From NCBI GenBank assembly GCA_003235475.1, contig QJWC01000116.1, positions 1 to 64,000 on the forward strand: a stretch of 64,000 nt of DNA. The letters are read 5' to 3'. The translations under genes and the position numbers were made by a program. Shown piece after piece: positions 28,903 through 41,038 of the stretch. The notes under the pieces were generated by a model. It was not told the origin of the DNA. It did not search any database and saw only the letters and a list, made by a program, of their open reading frames with translations. The first letter of the stretch is position 1. Each line of letters starts with the position of its first letter. Origin of the DNA: Acidimicrobiia bacterium. Its GTDB lineage: Bacteria > Actinomycetota > Acidimicrobiia > Spongiisociales > UBA5794.

Positions 28903-29553
28903 CTACCAGTCGCGGTCGAGTCCGAGCTTCATCGCTTCGACCACGGCTTGCGCCCTGTCGTTCACGCCGAGCTTCTCATAGATCGATGCAAGGTGGTTCT
29001 TGACGGTCTTCTGGGAGATGTACAGCTCGTCTGCGATGTCCCTGGTTCCTGAGATTCCCTGGACCAGGCATCGGAGCACGTCCCGCTCACGGTCGGTGAC
29101 GGTCTCGGCGCGAACAGAGAGCGTCGGAGCCCTGTAGCGGTCGAGAACGTCGTCCTCGGCCTCGAACAGGTTGACACCATCGTGGGCAGCGCGAATCGCT
29201 GCGGCGAGGTCCGGAAGCGGCAGGCCCTTCGACAGGAAACCCCGAGCGCCAGCGTCCCGGGCCGCCTTCTCGTATTCGTCGGCCGTGTGCATGGTGACGA
29301 CGAGCGTCGGTGGCGGATCCACGAGCTTCGCCACCGCAGCGAGGCCGGACATACCCGGCATTTCGACATCGACGAGCAGTACATCGGGCTCGTACGTCTC
29401 GACGCCGCGTGCGATGTCCGTTCCGTCGGTGAGCGTCGCGACGACGGAGATGTCGGGCAGGCTGTTGAGGGCCTGCCTGAGGCCGTCGAGCATCAACTGG
29501 TGATCGTCGGCTATGAGGACCTTCAGGGGAGTGTTCACGACGTTCCGCTCCAC
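28903..29553 (-). CDS. NarL/LuxR-family response regulator
   Basis: LKVLIADDHQLMLDGLRQALN...LLVDVEMPGMSGLAAV...VTDRERDVLRCLVQGISGTRDIADELYISQKTVKNHLASIYEKLGV. Confidence 0.96.
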   Translation of the reverse strand: MERNVVNTPLKVLIADDHQLMLDGLRQALNSLPDISVVATLTDGTDIARGVETYEPDVLLVDVEMPGMSGLAAVAKLVDPPPTLVVTMHTADEYEKAARDAGARGFLSKGLPLPDLAAAIRAAHDGVNLFEAEDDVLDRYRAPTLSVRAETVTDRERDVLRCLVQGISGTRDIADELYISQKTVKNHLASIYEKLGVNDRAQAVVEAMKLGLDRDW

Positions 29554-31040
29554 GACACGGAGACCGTTGTTCCCCTACCGGGGGCGGATGTCACATCGAA
29601 TTCGGCCCCGATGAGCTGTGCTCGTTCTTTCATGCCAACGAGACCGTAGCGATCGTCCGTTGCGGACGAGGGATCGAAGCCCCGACCGTTGTCGGTCACG
29701 GCGATCGTGCCGCCCTCCACGCCGACTCTCCCTGTGACCTCGATGACGGTGGCCCCAGCGTGTTCGACGGCGTTGCGGAAGGCCTCCGTGAGGAGCCCGG
29801 AGAGCTCGGCCGCGACGGCTGGACGAGGCGGCACTCGTTCCTCGATGTCGACGACGACGGTCGGTCCGTCCGCATCCACCTCGGCAACGAGGGAGTGGGC
29901 GCGCTCGACGAGGGACGTGGTGCGGTCAGCGCGCAGGTCCTGGACCCGCGCCCTCACGACGTCGACGAGCCGCGTGACATTGCTGCGGGTGGCCTCGAGC
30001 GTGCGCTGGTCCTCCTCGTTGAGGTGATCGCCCATCAGCAGCATGTCGAGTGTGAGCCCGACGCTCGCAATGGAAGGGGCGATGTCGTCGTGGAGCTCGC
30101 GGGCCAGACGGACGCGCTCGCGCTGGATCGTCAGCCCTGCGAGTTGCTGCACCATCTCGTCGTTTTCGATTGCAAGCCCCACCGGCACGATCGAAGCCTC
30201 GATCGCGGCCCGCTGGCTCGGTGAGAGGGGGCCCTCGTCCATCCAGAGGTCCAGCCTGGCGAGCTCGCCTGACGCAGTACCGATGACGAAAACCTCCGCT
30301 GGTTCGGACTCATGCGACCCGCCGCGATGGGCGAGGGTAACATTGCCCTTGCCGACGATCCGGCAGTCGGCCATCGGAAGCACGACGCCAATGTCACGGA
30401 GGGCGTTCTGGGCGGAGGCGACGGCGTTCACCTCCGGTGCGTTCGCAACCCTGAGGAGATCCTCGAGCAGCTCGTGCGTCTCCTCGAGCCGTGCGCGACG
30501 TCCCTCGGCCGTCTCGCGGGCAAGCGACAGGTCCTCGGCACGCTCGACCTCGGAGAGCAGGGCTCGTTGAACCTCGCTGAACGCGATGGCGGTGATGACG
30601 TAGATGGTGGGGAGCCGGATGTAGGCCTCGATGCTCACGGAGGACTCCGTCGACCACAACGCTGCGAAGAGCCCACCGATCGAGACGGCAGCGACCGGGA
30701 CCGCCGCTGCGGCCCCGCCGCCTATCGCAGCAAGGAAGATCGAGCCGACGGGCATGACGACGAACCCGCTCGCTGTGCCGTCCGTCAGTGCGATCGCGAT
30801 GGAGTAGAGCACGACGCTGAAGGCGAGCAAGGCCAAGCCGCGCCGCTGCGTCCCCGCGAAGGGGACATCGACGACGACAGCAACCGCCACGCCGACCGCC
30901 ACGAGGAGGATTGCGATCGACGCCGACGCGTCCACGGGTCCGGCGATGATCGTCGCGGCCGTTCCGAGCACGAATCCACCCACGTGGACCACGTTCGACG
31001 TGACCTTGAGCCGCTGCGCCCATTCACGTTTTCGTGTCAC
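29535..31040 (-). CDS. NarL-type sensor histidine kinase (HisKA_3), membrane N-terminus
   Basis: RVRLARELHDDIAPSIASVGLTLDMLLMGD...LTEAFRNAVEHAGA...VTDNGRGFDPSSATDDRYGLVGMKERAQLIGAEF; overlaps response regulator. Confidence 0.94.
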   Translation of the reverse strand: MTRKREWAQRLKVTSNVVHVGGFVLGTAATIIAGPVDASASIAILLVAVGVAVAVVVDVPFAGTQRRGLALLAFSVVLYSIAIALTDGTASGFVVMPVGSIFLAAIGGGAAAAVPVAAVSIGGLFAALWSTESSVSIEAYIRLPTIYVITAIAFSEVQRALLSEVERAEDLSLARETAEGRRARLEETHELLEDLLRVANAPEVNAVASAQNALRDIGVVLPMADCRIVGKGNVTLAHRGGSHESEPAEVFVIGTASGELARLDLWMDEGPLSPSQRAAIEASIVPVGLAIENDEMVQQLAGLTIQRERVRLARELHDDIAPSIASVGLTLDMLLMGDHLNEEDQRTLEATRSNVTRLVDVVRARVQDLRADRTTSLVERAHSLVAEVDADGPTVVVDIEERVPPRPAVAAELSGLLTEAFRNAVEHAGATVIEVTGRVGVEGGTIAVTDNGRGFDPSSATDDRYGLVGMKERAQLIGAEFDVTSAPGRGTTVSVSWSGTS

Positions 31041-31046
31041 GCCCGC

Positions 31047-31056
31047 AGGGTACAGT
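31047..31056. promoter_or_regulatory. overlapping divergent -10 elements (TACCCT on minus, TACAGT on plus)
   Basis: agggtacagt; TACCCT is 6 nt before the kinase GTG at 31040, TACAGT is 7 nt before the coaE ATG at 31064. Confidence 0.55.
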
Positions 31057-31063
31057 CGGCGCC

Positions 31064-31663
31064 ATGCAGGACGATGAATCCCACCGCGCAGGCGCGCGGG
31101 TGCTTGTGGGAGGGGGAATCGGCGCTGGCAAGTCCTCAGTCGTCGAGATGTTTCGGCGCGCCGGCTTCCACGTGATCATCGCCGACGACATCGGGCGAAC
31201 CGTTCTCCAGCCGGGCACCGAGGCCGTTGCGATCGTCGAGGAACGATGGCCGTCGGCGGTGAAGGACGGCGAACTCGACCGCGGCGCGCTCGCCACGATC
31301 GTGTTCAACGACCGCGGTGAGTTGGCCACGCTCGAGGCGATCACGCATCCGGAGATCAAGAGGGCGATCGATGCCGAGTGCGAGGCCCACCTCGACGACG
31401 ACATCGTCATCGAGACCCCGGTTGCGAATCTGATGGGGGATGCGGGTTTCCTCAAGGTTGCCGTGGTCGCTGCACCCGAGCTCCGCCTCGCGAGGTCAGT
31501 GACGCGCGGAGGCGCTCGGGCAGACGTCATGGCGCGCATGGGGATGCAGGCGTCTGACGCCGAGTGGTCCGATTGGGCCGATGTGGTGATCGACAACTCC
31601 GGTACCCCCGAGGAGCTCGAGTGGCGCGTCGTGCCGATCATCGAGGAAGTTCGCCGTGGCTGA
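31064..31663 (+). CDS. coaE: dephospho-CoA kinase
   Basis: [36 protein letters not shown] 7 nt after TACAGT. Confidence 0.87.
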   Translation: MQDDESHRAGARVLVGGGIGAGKSSVVEMFRRAGFHVIIADDIGRTVLQPGTEAVAIVEERWPSAVKDGELDRGALATIVFNDRGELATLEAITHPEIKRAIDAECEAHLDDDIVIETPVANLMGDAGFLKVAVVAAPELRLARSVTRGGARADVMARMGMQASDAEWSDWADVVIDNSGTPEELEWRVVPIIEEVRRG

Positions 31664-33686
31664 GATGCGACCATTCGAGGTGGTGAGCGACTTCCAACCG
31701 AGCGGCGACCAGCCAGAGGCGATCGCAAAGCTCACGGAGGGCATCAGGAGGGGTGATCGCTTCCAGACACTGCTCGGGATCACCGGTTCGGGAAAGTCGG
31801 CAACGGTGGCGTGGACGATCGAGCAGGTGCAGCTCCCGACGCTCGTCCTCGCACCGAACAAGGCCCTTGCGGCGCAACTCGCGAACGAATACCGGCAGTT
31901 CTTCCCCAACAACCGCGTCGAGTACTTCGTGTCCTATTACGACTACTACCAGCCTGAGGCGTACATCGCGCAGTCGGACACCTACATCGAGAAGGAGTCG
32001 ACGATCAACGACGAGATCGACCGGCTCAGGCATGCCGCAACCGCGGCGCTCCTGACACGGCGCGATGTGATCATCGTCGCATCGGTCTCAGCCATCTACG
32101 GCCTCGGGTCGCCAGAGCACTACGAGGGACAGCTCCTGCGACTGGTCCGCGGTGTCGAGTTCCCGCTGTCGGAGTCCATCAAGAGGCTCGTGAACATCCA
32201 GTACGACCGCAACGAGGTCAACCTCACGAGAGGCACCTTCCGTGTCAGGGGCGACACCCTCGAGGTCTTCCCGAACTACGAGGAGACGATCACGCGCATC
32301 CAGTACTGGGGCGACGAGATCGAGCGCATCTCCCGCATGAACCCGGTGACCGGAGAGGTCATCGAGGAGATGTCCGAAGTGTTCGTGTATCCGGCGACGC
32401 ACTACGTCACGTCCAAGGAGATCATCGAGCGTGCGATAAGCGGGATCCAGGTCGAGCTCCAAGACCGGTTGGCGGCCCTCGAGCGCAAGGGAAAGCTGCT
32501 GGAGGCGCAGCGGTTGCGGATGAGGACCCACTACGACATCGAGATGATGAGGGAGGTCGGCTACTGCTCTGGCATCGAGAACTACTCGGTGTACCTCGAT
32601 GGGCGCGAGCCCGGTCAGGCGCCCTTCACCCTGCTCGACTACTTCCCGGACGACTTCCTGATGGTCCTCGACGAGAGCCACGTGACGGTGCCTCAGATCA
32701 ACGGCCAGTTCGCCGGCGACAAGTCGCGAAAGGACGTCCTCATCGAGCACGGCTTCCGTCTCCCGTCTGCGCTCGACAACCGGCCGCTGCGCTTCGACGA
32801 GTGGTACGACAAGGTCAACCAGGCCATCTTGCTCTCGGCAACGCCGAGCAACTGGGAGATGAGGGAATCGTCCCAGGTGGTCGAGCAGATCATCAGGCCG
32901 ACCGGGCTCATCGACCCTGAGGTCATCGTCAGGCCGACCAAGGGCCAGATCGACGACCTGGTCGGCGAGATCCAGTCGGCAGCAGAGAGCGACCAGCGCG
33001 TCCTCGTCACCACCTTGACGAAGAAGATGTCGGAGGATTTGACGGACTACCTCCTCGAGCTTGGGGTCCGCGCGCGGTACCTGCACTCCGACATCGACAC
33101 CCTCGAACGCGTCCAGATCCTCCGCGACCTGCGGCTGGGGGAGTACGACGTCCTCGTCGGCGTCAACCTCCTCCGGGAAGGCCTCGATCTCCCCGAGGTC
33201 GCGCTCGTGGCGATCCTTGACGCGGACAAGGAGGGCTTCCTCAGGTCCGGTACGAGCCTCATCCAGACGATCGGGCGTGCGGCACGAAACGTCGACGGCT
33301 CCGTGGTGATGTACGCGGACGAGGTGACCGATTCGATGAGGCGAGCCATCAGCGAAACCAACCGGCGCCGCATGAAGCAGCTCGAGTACAACGAAGAGCA
33401 CGGCATCGATCCGCAGACGATCCGCAAACGCGTGTCCGACATCCTGGAACTCGTGTCGTCCCGTGACGCGCCGTCGGTCGACCGCAGGGCGCGGGAACTC
33501 CGCAACCGCCAGCCACTCGACCTGACCACCCCGGATCTGAGGCGGCTGATCCAGAGCCTCGAGGACGAGATGCACGAGGCTGCCAAGGAGCTCCGGTTCG
33601 AGTACGCGGCGCGCCTGCGCGACGAGGTGAACGAACTTCGGAGGGAGCTGAAGGAACTCATGGACGGCGCGGTCCCCGCCCCGTAA
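31656..33686 (+). CDS. uvrB: excinuclease ABC subunit B
   Basis: [39 protein letters not shown]...[28 protein letters not shown]-terminal UVR motif. Confidence 0.98.
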   Translation: MAEMRPFEVVSDFQPSGDQPEAIAKLTEGIRRGDRFQTLLGITGSGKSATVAWTIEQVQLPTLVLAPNKALAAQLANEYRQFFPNNRVEYFVSYYDYYQPEAYIAQSDTYIEKESTINDEIDRLRHAATAALLTRRDVIIVASVSAIYGLGSPEHYEGQLLRLVRGVEFPLSESIKRLVNIQYDRNEVNLTRGTFRVRGDTLEVFPNYEETITRIQYWGDEIERISRMNPVTGEVIEEMSEVFVYPATHYVTSKEIIERAISGIQVELQDRLAALERKGKLLEAQRLRMRTHYDIEMMREVGYCSGIENYSVYLDGREPGQAPFTLLDYFPDDFLMVLDESHVTVPQINGQFAGDKSRKDVLIEHGFRLPSALDNRPLRFDEWYDKVNQAILLSATPSNWEMRESSQVVEQIIRPTGLIDPEVIVRPTKGQIDDLVGEIQSAAESDQRVLVTTLTKKMSEDLTDYLLELGVRARYLHSDIDTLERVQILRDLRLGEYDVLVGVNLLREGLDLPEVALVAILDADKEGFLRSGTSLIQTIGRAARNVDGSVVMYADEVTDSMRRAISETNRRRMKQLEYNEEHGIDPQTIRKRVSDILELVSSRDAPSVDRRARELRNRQPLDLTTPDLRRLIQSLEDEMHEAAKELRFEYAARLRDEVNELRRELKELMDGAVPAP

Positions 33687-33791
33687 TCGTGTCACACCCC
33701 TTCGGTACACTCGCTGCGCCTCGTGCGGGAGGGCTCCGAAGTCGAGAGCCCGATTCGCGAGGGGGCGCACAACGAGCGGAGTTTCGAGGAC

Positions 33792-36623
33792 ATGGCGAGT
33801 GACCAGATCGTCATACGGGGGGCGCGAGAGCACAACCTGAAGAACGTCGACGTCGAGCTCCCGCGCGACAGGCTGATCGTGTTCACAGGGCTCTCCGGCT
33901 CAGGCAAGTCGTCGTTGGCATTCGACACGATCTACGCAGAGGGCCAGCGCAGATATGTCGAATCCCTCTCTGCATACGCGCGCCAGTTCCTCGGACAGAT
34001 GGACAAGCCGGACGTCGACTTCATCGAGGGCCTTTCGCCTGCCATCTCGATCGATCAGAAGACCGCGAGTCGCAACCCTCGATCCACCGTCGGGACCGTC
34101 ACCGAGATCCACGACTACCTCAGGCTGCTCTTTGCGCGCATCGGGATTCCCCACTGCCCGAACGACGGGTCCCCCGTGTCCCGTCAGACGCCGCAGCAGA
34201 TCGTCGACCGCGTCCTCGAGCTCGACGACGACACCAAGTTCATGGTCCTCGCCCCGGTGGTCCGCGGCCGGAAGGGCGAGTACGACGCGTTGTTCCAGGA
34301 CCTCGTCAAAGCAGGGTTCTCGAGGGCGAGGGTCGACGGTGATCTGGTCGAGCTCACCGACCCCATCGAGCTCGCACGGTACGAGCAACACACCATCGAG
34401 GTGGTCGTCGACCGCCTGGTGCGCAAGGACGGCATCGAACGTCGGCTGACGGACTCGATCGAGACGGCGCTCGGCCTGGCTGACGGTGTGGCGATGATCG
34501 ACATCGTCGAGGGCCCCACCCTCTCCTTCTCCCAGGCGTTCGCGTGCGGCGAGTGCGGGCTGTCATTCGACGAGCTGCAGCCGCGCAACTTTTCGTTCAA
34601 CTCGCCGTACGGGGCGTGCCAGGACTGCACCGGGATCGGGACCAAGTTCCAGGTCGACGCCGACCTGGTCGTGCCCCAGCCGGACCTGTCGCTCGAAGAG
34701 GGCGCGATCGCCCCGTGGCGGGGCCGCCATCGTATGACGTACTACCAGAGGCTGATCGGGGCTGTGGCCAAGGCGCACCGCATCCCGATGTCGAAGCCGT
34801 GGAGAGAGCTCACCGACCAGCACAAGGACATCCTGCTCAACGGCGGGCCGAAGGCGAGCTACACGATCGTGTACGAGAACCGGTTCGGGCGGCAGCGGTC
34901 GTACGACGCCGCGTATGAGGGCGCCCTGCCGTGGCTCGAGCGTCGGTATGCCGACTCGGAATCCGACGGGGCGAGGGCTTCATACCAGCAGTACATGCGT
35001 GAGATCCCGTGCTCGTTGTGCAAAGGGGGCCGCCTCAACTCGATCAGCCTCGCCGTCACGATCGACGGCCTGAGCATCGCTGATGTGTCGCGGCGGAGCC
35101 TCGCCGCTGCTCTCGACTTCCTCGAGGGTCTCGACCTGTCCGACCGCGACGCCACCATCGCGGGGCCGATCGTCAAGGAGATCGGTGAGCGGCTTCGGTT
35201 CCTGGTGGCGGTCGGCCTCGACTACCTCACGCTCGCTCGTGGCGCGGCGACCCTCGCCGGGGGAGAAGCACAGCGGATCAGGCTCGCGACCCAGATCGGA
35301 TCTGGCCTGGTCGGCGTGCTCTACATCCTCGACGAACCGTCGATCGGCCTGCATCAGCGGGACAACCAGCGACTCATCGAGACACTGCTTCGACTGCGGG
35401 ACCTCGGGAACACCCTCATTGTCGTGGAACACGACGAGGACACCATCAGGATCGCCGATCATGTCGTGGACATCGGCCCGGGCGCCGGCGAGCACGGGGG
35501 ACGGATCGTCGCTGAGGGATCGGTCGACGACCTCGTGGGGGCTTCCGAGTCGATCACTGGGAAGTACCTGTCCGGTGAGCGCCGCATCGAGGTGCCCGGG
35601 AAGAGGCGAAACGGCCGCAAGGAATCGATCGACGTCTTCGGGGCAGCCGAAAACAACCTCGCGGACATCGACGTCTCGTTCCCGCTCGGGAGATTCATCG
35701 CCGTCACCGGAGTCTCCGGCAGCGGAAAGTCATCTTTGGTGCAACAGATCCTGAGCAAGGCGCTGCATGGGTCGTTGCACGGCTCGCGTTCTCTCCCCGG
35801 CAGGCACAGCCGCATCGAGGGCCTCGAACACATCGACAAGGTGATCAACATCGATCAATCACCGATCGGCCGCACCCCTCGCTCGAACCCCGTTACCTAT
35901 ACGAAGGCTTTCGACGCAATCAGGCAGCTCTTCGCGGCGACGCCGGACGCGCGCATGCGCGGGTACAAGCCAGGGCGATTCTCGTTCAACGTGGCTGGCG
36001 GGCGTTGCGAGACGTGCAAAGGCGACGGCACCCTCAAGATCGAGATGCACTTCCTCCCTGACGTGTACGTGCCTTGTGACACGTGCGGGGGTCTGCGGTA
36101 CAACCGCGACACGCTCGAGGTGCAATTCAAGGGCCATTCCATCGCCGACGTGCTCGACATGTCGATCGAGGACGCCCTCGTGTTCTTCGAGCACCAGCCG
36201 AGGATCGCAAGGGTGCTCGGCACGCTCTACGACGTCGGCCTCGGGTACGTGCGCCTCGGCCAGCCGGCGCCGACACTGTCGGGCGGGGAGGCGCAGCGGG
36301 TCAAGCTCGCGTCCGAACTCGGCAAACGTTCCACGGGCCGGACCTTCTACATCCTCGACGAACCGACGACGGGTCTCCATTTCGAGGACATCAGGAAGCT
36401 GCTCGGCGTGCTCCAACGCCTCGTCGACAATGGCAACACCGTCGTCGTCATCGAGCACAACCTCGATGTCGTGAAGTCGGTCGATTGGGTGATCGACCTC
36501 GGACCTGATGGGGGTGACGGCGGCGGCCGGATCGTGGCGACCGGTACGCCAGAGGACATCGCCGACGTGCCCGAGTCCTACACGGGCAAGTTCCTGAGGG
36601 ATGTGCTCGTCAGTGGTGGCTGA
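33792..36623 (+). CDS. uvrA: excinuclease ABC subunit A
   Basis: [62 protein letters not shown]; possible upstream GTG start at 33723 behind TACACT. Confidence 0.98.
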   Translation: MASDQIVIRGAREHNLKNVDVELPRDRLIVFTGLSGSGKSSLAFDTIYAEGQRRYVESLSAYARQFLGQMDKPDVDFIEGLSPAISIDQKTASRNPRSTVGTVTEIHDYLRLLFARIGIPHCPNDGSPVSRQTPQQIVDRVLELDDDTKFMVLAPVVRGRKGEYDALFQDLVKAGFSRARVDGDLVELTDPIELARYEQHTIEVVVDRLVRKDGIERRLTDSIETALGLADGVAMIDIVEGPTLSFSQAFACGECGLSFDELQPRNFSFNSPYGACQDCTGIGTKFQVDADLVVPQPDLSLEEGAIAPWRGRHRMTYYQRLIGAVAKAHRIPMSKPWRELTDQHKDILLNGGPKASYTIVYENRFGRQRSYDAAYEGALPWLERRYADSESDGARASYQQYMREIPCSLCKGGRLNSISLAVTIDGLSIADVSRRSLAAALDFLEGLDLSDRDATIAGPIVKEIGERLRFLVAVGLDYLTLARGAATLAGGEAQRIRLATQIGSGLVGVLYILDEPSIGLHQRDNQRLIETLLRLRDLGNTLIVVEHDEDTIRIADHVVDIGPGAGEHGGRIVAEGSVDDLVGASESITGKYLSGERRIEVPGKRRNGRKESIDVFGAAENNLADIDVSFPLGRFIAVTGVSGSGKSSLVQQILSKALHGSLHGSRSLPGRHSRIEGLEHIDKVINIDQSPIGRTPRSNPVTYTKAFDAIRQLFAATPDARMRGYKPGRFSFNVAGGRCETCKGDGTLKIEMHFLPDVYVPCDTCGGLRYNRDTLEVQFKGHSIADVLDMSIEDALVFFEHQPRIARVLGTLYDVGLGYVRLGQPAPTLSGGEAQRVKLASELGKRSTGRTFYILDEPTTGLHFEDIRKLLGVLQRLVDNGNTVVVIEHNLDVVKSVDWVIDLGPDGGDGGGRIVATGTPEDIADVPESYTGKFLRDVLVSGG

Positions 36624-37338
36624 CAGTTGGGATGTGAGAGCATCGTGGTGGCGGTCCGAGGTTGCTGACGACCCTGTCTACCGGAACGACATCGAGCCGC
36701 TGTTCGTCGAGCTGATCCCCACGACCGGACTGGCCGTTGATCTCGGCTGTGGTGAGGGGCAGACGATGCGATCGCTCGGGGGCCGGGCCGTCGGGGTCGA
36801 TCTCTCGCGTTCGCTCCTGGTCGAAGCTGCGAGGACGCATCCGGTCATCGCATGCAGGCTTCCGGATCTATCCGCAGTCAGGGCTGCATCCTTCGACATC
36901 GCCTACACGATCTATGTGCTCGAACTCCTGGCGGACCACGAGCAGTTCTTCGAGGAGACCGCGAGGGTGGTCAGGCAGGACGGCTGTCTCGTCGTCATCA
37001 TGAACCACCCCGCATACACGGCGCCCGGCGCGGGTCCCATCCTGGACGACGACGGCGAGACCCTCTGGCGCTGGGGCCGGTACTTCGGACATGGGACCAC
37101 AGAGGAGCCAGCCGGGGATGAGCCGGTCACCTTCCACCACCGCCCCCTGGACGACCTCCTGACGGCGGCAGCCGGTTCGGGCTGGGTTCTCGATCAGATG
37201 CACGAGCGAGGCCTCTCGGACGAGACGGTCCGACGCATTCCGGGGTATGTCGGACAGCAGCACGTCCCTCGGATCCTGGGTATCCGGTGGACGCGAGGCC
37301 ACCGTGGCGATCGTGCCTGGTCGGTACCATCGGCATAA
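36601..37338 (+). CDS. class I SAM-dependent methyltransferase
   Basis: [34 protein letters not shown]; true start may be GTG at 36613 or 36616. Confidence 0.82.
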   Translation: MCSSVVADSWDVRASWWRSEVADDPVYRNDIEPLFVELIPTTGLAVDLGCGEGQTMRSLGGRAVGVDLSRSLLVEAARTHPVIACRLPDLSAVRAASFDIAYTIYVLELLADHEQFFEETARVVRQDGCLVVIMNHPAYTAPGAGPILDDDGETLWRWGRYFGHGTTEEPAGDEPVTFHHRPLDDLLTAAAGSGWVLDQMHERGLSDETVRRIPGYVGQQHVPRILGIRWTRGHRGDRAWSVPSA

Positions 37339-39176
37339 TGCTCAAGAGGCCAGCGCCGTCGTCGATTCCGGACTCGCCAGGTGTCTACATCTTCAGGGAT
37401 GCCGAGGGCCGAGCCCTGTACGTGGGGAAGGCGAAGTCACTCAGGAAGCGCACTGCGAACTACTTCGCGAGGGATCTCTCACCTCGCACCAGGATGATGG
37501 TGGACACGGCTGCCGACCTCGAGTGGATCGTGACGGACTCCGAGGTCGCGGCGCTGATGCTCGAGTACTCGGTCGTTCAGGAACACCAGCCGATGTTCAA
37601 CGTGCGCCTCAAGGACGACAAGTCGTTCCCGTACCTTGCGATCACGAGGAACGAGGAGTGGCCCCGCGCCGTCGTGATGCGCGGCAAGAAGCGGAAGGGC
37701 GTGCAGTACTTCGGCCCGTATGCGAGGGCCTACTCGATACGCCAGACGCTCGACTCGCTGCTTCGCCCATTCCCGATACGCACGTGTACCAATGCCAAGT
37801 TCAACCGCCACGAGGCCTCTGGTCGTCCGTGTCTGTTGTTCCACATCGAGAAGTGCGCCGGCCCATGTGTGGGGGAGGTCGACCGCGGCACCTACGACAG
37901 GCATGTCGACGGGTTGGCGTCGTTCCTCTCGGGCGGGAGCGACGAGTTGATCGCGGACCTTCGCTCGGCGATGAGCGCGGCAGCCGACGCGCAGGAGTAC
38001 GAGCGCGCGGCCAGGCTGAGGGATGAGATCGGGGCGATGCACACCGCACTCGAACGCCAGGAGCTCGTGACCGAGAAGCGTGAAGACTTCGATGTGCTCG
38101 CGTGTGTCGAGGACGACCTCGAGTTCGTGTTGGTGATCCTCAATGTGCGTCAAGGACGTGTGACGGGCCGCAAGACGACCGTTGTCGACAGGGTCGAGGA
38201 TCTCACGACAGCGGAGTTCATGGAGCGCATGATCGGGCAGGTGTACGGGTCCGAGGATCCGCCGAAGGAGGTGCTCGTCCAGGAACTCCCGGAGAATCCA
38301 GAAGTCCTCACGGAGTGGTTGGCGCTTCGCCGTGGTTCCTCGGTGTCGCTTCGGGTCCCGAAACGTGGCACCAAGCGCAGGATCATGGAGACGGCGTCGG
38401 CCAATGCCGACGAAGAGTTCGCTCGCCATCGGCTGAAGCGGCACAGCGACCACAATGCCAGAGCGAGGGCCCTGCGTTCGCTCCAGCAGACGCTCGGTCT
38501 CCCGACCTCACCGCTGAGGATCGAGTGCTACGACATCTCGACGATCCAGGGCCGCCACACCGTGGCGTCGATGGTGGTGTTCGAGGACGGGCTGCCGAAG
38601 AAGAGCGACTACCGCCGCTTCCGTATCAAGACGATCGACGGACAGGATGACTTTGCTTCCATGGAGGAGGTGCTGCGGCGGCGCTTCGGCGCGTATCTCG
38701 CTGAGCGAGCGCAAGGACCGGCTGAGGGCCAGAAGTTCGCGTACCCGCCTTCGCTCGTCGTGATCGACGGCGGGAAGGGCCAACTCGGCCGGGCCGTGAA
38801 GGTGCTGTCCGAGTTCGATCTGGACATACCCGTTGTCGGGCTCGCGAAGAAGCTCGAAGAGGTGTTCGTTCCGGGGAGGTCCGATCCGATCGTCATCGAC
38901 CGCGGTGAGGAGTCGCTCTATCTCCTCCAGCGAGTCAGGGACGAGGCACACCGTTTCGCGATCACGTATCACCGGAAGGTGCGGTCGAAGTCGATGATCG
39001 ACTCCATCCTCGACGATGTGCCGGGCGTCGGGTCTGGCCGAAAGAAGGCCCTCGTTCGGACGTTCGGGTCGGTCAAGAAGATGCGTTCGGCATCGGTTGA
39101 CGATCTCGCCAAGGTGGTTCCGGATAAGGTGGCGGCGTCACTGTACGAAGCGCTCCACGAGGTACCACGGTCGTGA
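37338..39176 (+). CDS. uvrC: excinuclease ABC subunit C
   Basis: GIY-YIG: PDSPGVYIFRDAEGRALYVGKAKSLRKRTANYF; RNase H-like and HhH C-terminus. Confidence 0.98.
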   Translation: MLKRPAPSSIPDSPGVYIFRDAEGRALYVGKAKSLRKRTANYFARDLSPRTRMMVDTAADLEWIVTDSEVAALMLEYSVVQEHQPMFNVRLKDDKSFPYLAITRNEEWPRAVVMRGKKRKGVQYFGPYARAYSIRQTLDSLLRPFPIRTCTNAKFNRHEASGRPCLLFHIEKCAGPCVGEVDRGTYDRHVDGLASFLSGGSDELIADLRSAMSAAADAQEYERAARLRDEIGAMHTALERQELVTEKREDFDVLACVEDDLEFVLVILNVRQGRVTGRKTTVVDRVEDLTTAEFMERMIGQVYGSEDPPKEVLVQELPENPEVLTEWLALRRGSSVSLRVPKRGTKRRIMETASANADEEFARHRLKRHSDHNARARALRSLQQTLGLPTSPLRIECYDISTIQGRHTVASMVVFEDGLPKKSDYRRFRIKTIDGQDDFASMEEVLRRRFGAYLAERAQGPAEGQKFAYPPSLVVIDGGKGQLGRAVKVLSEFDLDIPVVGLAKKLEEVFVPGRSDPIVIDRGEESLYLLQRVRDEAHRFAITYHRKVRSKSMIDSILDDVPGVGSGRKKALVRTFGSVKKMRSASVDDLAKVVPDKVAASLYEALHEVPRS

Positions 39177-40045
39177 TCGGCAACAACGAAGACGTCCACG
39201 TCGTCATCATCACAGGGTTGTCCGGCGCTGGCCGATCGCAAGCCGCCAAGGTGTTGGAGGACATCGGCTACTTCGTCGTCGACAACCTTCCCGTCGCCAT
39301 GATCGGGAAGCTGATGGACACGCTCGGAGTGGTCGAGGGAGAGCGACAGCGACTGGCGATCGTCGCCGATACTCGCACCCGCATGAACGCCGAGATCCTC
39401 GAGAACGCCCTCGTCGATCTGCGCCGTGAAGGCATCCCCACCACCGTGCTGTTCCTCGACGCGGACGACGCGGTGCTCCACAGGCGATTCAAAGAGACGA
39501 GGAGGCCCCACCCCGTTGATGCAGCCTCGCTCGCTGAGTCGATCGCAGTCGAACGCGCCGCGTTCGAGGACGTCCGGGCGAGCGCCGATGTCATCGTCGA
39601 CACCACCCAGCTCTCGGTGCATCAGCTGCGAGACCGCCTCCGGGAGGCGTTCTCAGACGCAGACTCGCGCACGTCGATGAGGGTCGTCGTCACATCGTTC
39701 GGATTCAAGAGGGGAGCCCCATCGGTCGTCGACCTGATGTTCGACGTGCGATTCCTCCCGAACCCACATTGGGATCCCGACCTCCGGCCCCTCACTGGGC
39801 TCGACGAGCCGGTGAGGGCTTTCGTCTTCGACCAGCCACAGGCTGCGGAGTTCCTCGAGCGCGTCACGGACCTCCTCGACTTCCTGCTCCCGCAGTACGA
39901 GCTCGAGGGCAAGTCGTATCTGACGATCGGCATCGGCTGCACCGGCGGCCGGCACCGAAGCGTCGCGATGGCCGATGCGATCGGGAAGCACCTCGCGGCG
40001 AACGGCGTGGACAGCTCCGTCAACCACAGGGACCTCGAAGCCTGA
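39173..40045 (+). CDS. rapZ: RNase adapter protein RapZ / YvcJ-like nucleotide-binding protein
   Basis: VVIITGLSGAGRSQAAKVLEDIGYFVVDNLPVAMI...SFGFKRGAPSVVDLMFDVRFLPNPHW...IGIGCTGGRHRSVAMAD. Confidence 0.97.
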   Translation: MIGNNEDVHVVIITGLSGAGRSQAAKVLEDIGYFVVDNLPVAMIGKLMDTLGVVEGERQRLAIVADTRTRMNAEILENALVDLRREGIPTTVLFLDADDAVLHRRFKETRRPHPVDAASLAESIAVERAAFEDVRASADVIVDTTQLSVHQLRDRLREAFSDADSRTSMRVVVTSFGFKRGAPSVVDLMFDVRFLPNPHWDPDLRPLTGLDEPVRAFVFDQPQAAEFLERVTDLLDFLLPQYELEGKSYLTIGIGCTGGRHRSVAMADAIGKHLAANGVDSSVNHRDLEA

Positions 40046-41028
40046 TGCGACCGATGTCGACAGAGCCGGCGCCCCTCCGCCAACGGACCACATCTGCTGT
40101 CGATGGCCCTCACGTCGTGGCAATCGGGGGAGGGCACGGCCTGTCGAATGCCCTCCGCGCCGCGACCTCATATGCCGGTCGGGTCGACGCTGTCGTGTCC
40201 GTCACCGACGATGGGGGCTCGAGCGGTCGCCTGGTCCCGCACCTCGACATCCCGCCCCCCGGTGACATCCGGAAATGCCTCCTCGCGCTCGCACCGTCGG
40301 AGTCGCCGTGGACGAAGCTCTTCGACTACCGGTTCGATGAGTCAGACGTTGCGGGACACTCGCTCGGCAACCTGATCCTTGCCGCTCTCGCGGACATCGA
40401 AGGATCGTTCGAGAACGCCCTCGTCATGGCCGAGCGCCTACTGCGGACCTCGGGGAGCGTGATTCCTGCGTGCAGGGACCACCTCAAGCTGGTGGCAGAG
40501 TCAGACGATTCGCGGCTCGACGGACAGGTCACGATCGGGAAGCACCGCGGGAGGATCGATTCGGTCTGGGTCGAGCCGCTGTCAGCGGCAGCGACGCCCC
40601 ACGCCGTTGACGTCATCGAGTCTGCTGACCAGATCCTCCTCGGCCCTGGGAGCCTCATCACGTCGACGGTTGCAGCGATGCGCGTACCCGGCATCACGGA
40701 GGCAATCAACCGTTCGGGCGCGAGGGTCGACTACATCGCAAACCTCATCACCCAGGACGGTGAGACGTATGAAATGGACGGTATCGACCACCTGGACGCG
40801 CTCCTCCGCCTGACAGGAGTGCGCCCTCCCGCTGCTATCGTCGCGAACGAACACGAGTTCAAGGTACCCCCACCGCACCGGGCCATCGAGTTCGACCCCG
40901 ACCTGACGGCGACCTACGGTGCCGACCTCGTTTCGGCCGATTTGGTCGACACGAGCAGCACTTGGCCGAGCCACGATCCGGTGAAGCTGGGGCTTGTGCT
41001 TTCATCGATGGCCCGCACGGGCGGGTAG
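40045..41028 (+). CDS. yvcK: YvcK family gluconeogenesis factor
   Basis: [41 protein letters not shown]...[13 protein letters not shown]. Confidence 0.95.
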   Translation: MRPMSTEPAPLRQRTTSAVDGPHVVAIGGGHGLSNALRAATSYAGRVDAVVSVTDDGGSSGRLVPHLDIPPPGDIRKCLLALAPSESPWTKLFDYRFDESDVAGHSLGNLILAALADIEGSFENALVMAERLLRTSGSVIPACRDHLKLVAESDDSRLDGQVTIGKHRGRIDSVWVEPLSAAATPHAVDVIESADQILLGPGSLITSTVAAMRVPGITEAINRSGARVDYIANLITQDGETYEMDGIDHLDALLRLTGVRPPAAIVANEHEFKVPPPHRAIEFDPDLTATYGADLVSADLVDTSSTWPSHDPVKLGLVLSSMARTGG

Positions 41029-41038
41029 GAGAGAATCC

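Noticed and set aside
28261-29052. 263-aa ORF reading through both truncated pilins
   Set aside because: It extends through a perfect intrinsic terminator and into the opposite-strand response regulator gene; treated as two broken pilin copies.
32088-33833. 581-aa minus-strand ORF antisense to uvrB
   Set aside because: Antisense shadow of a strongly conserved gene.
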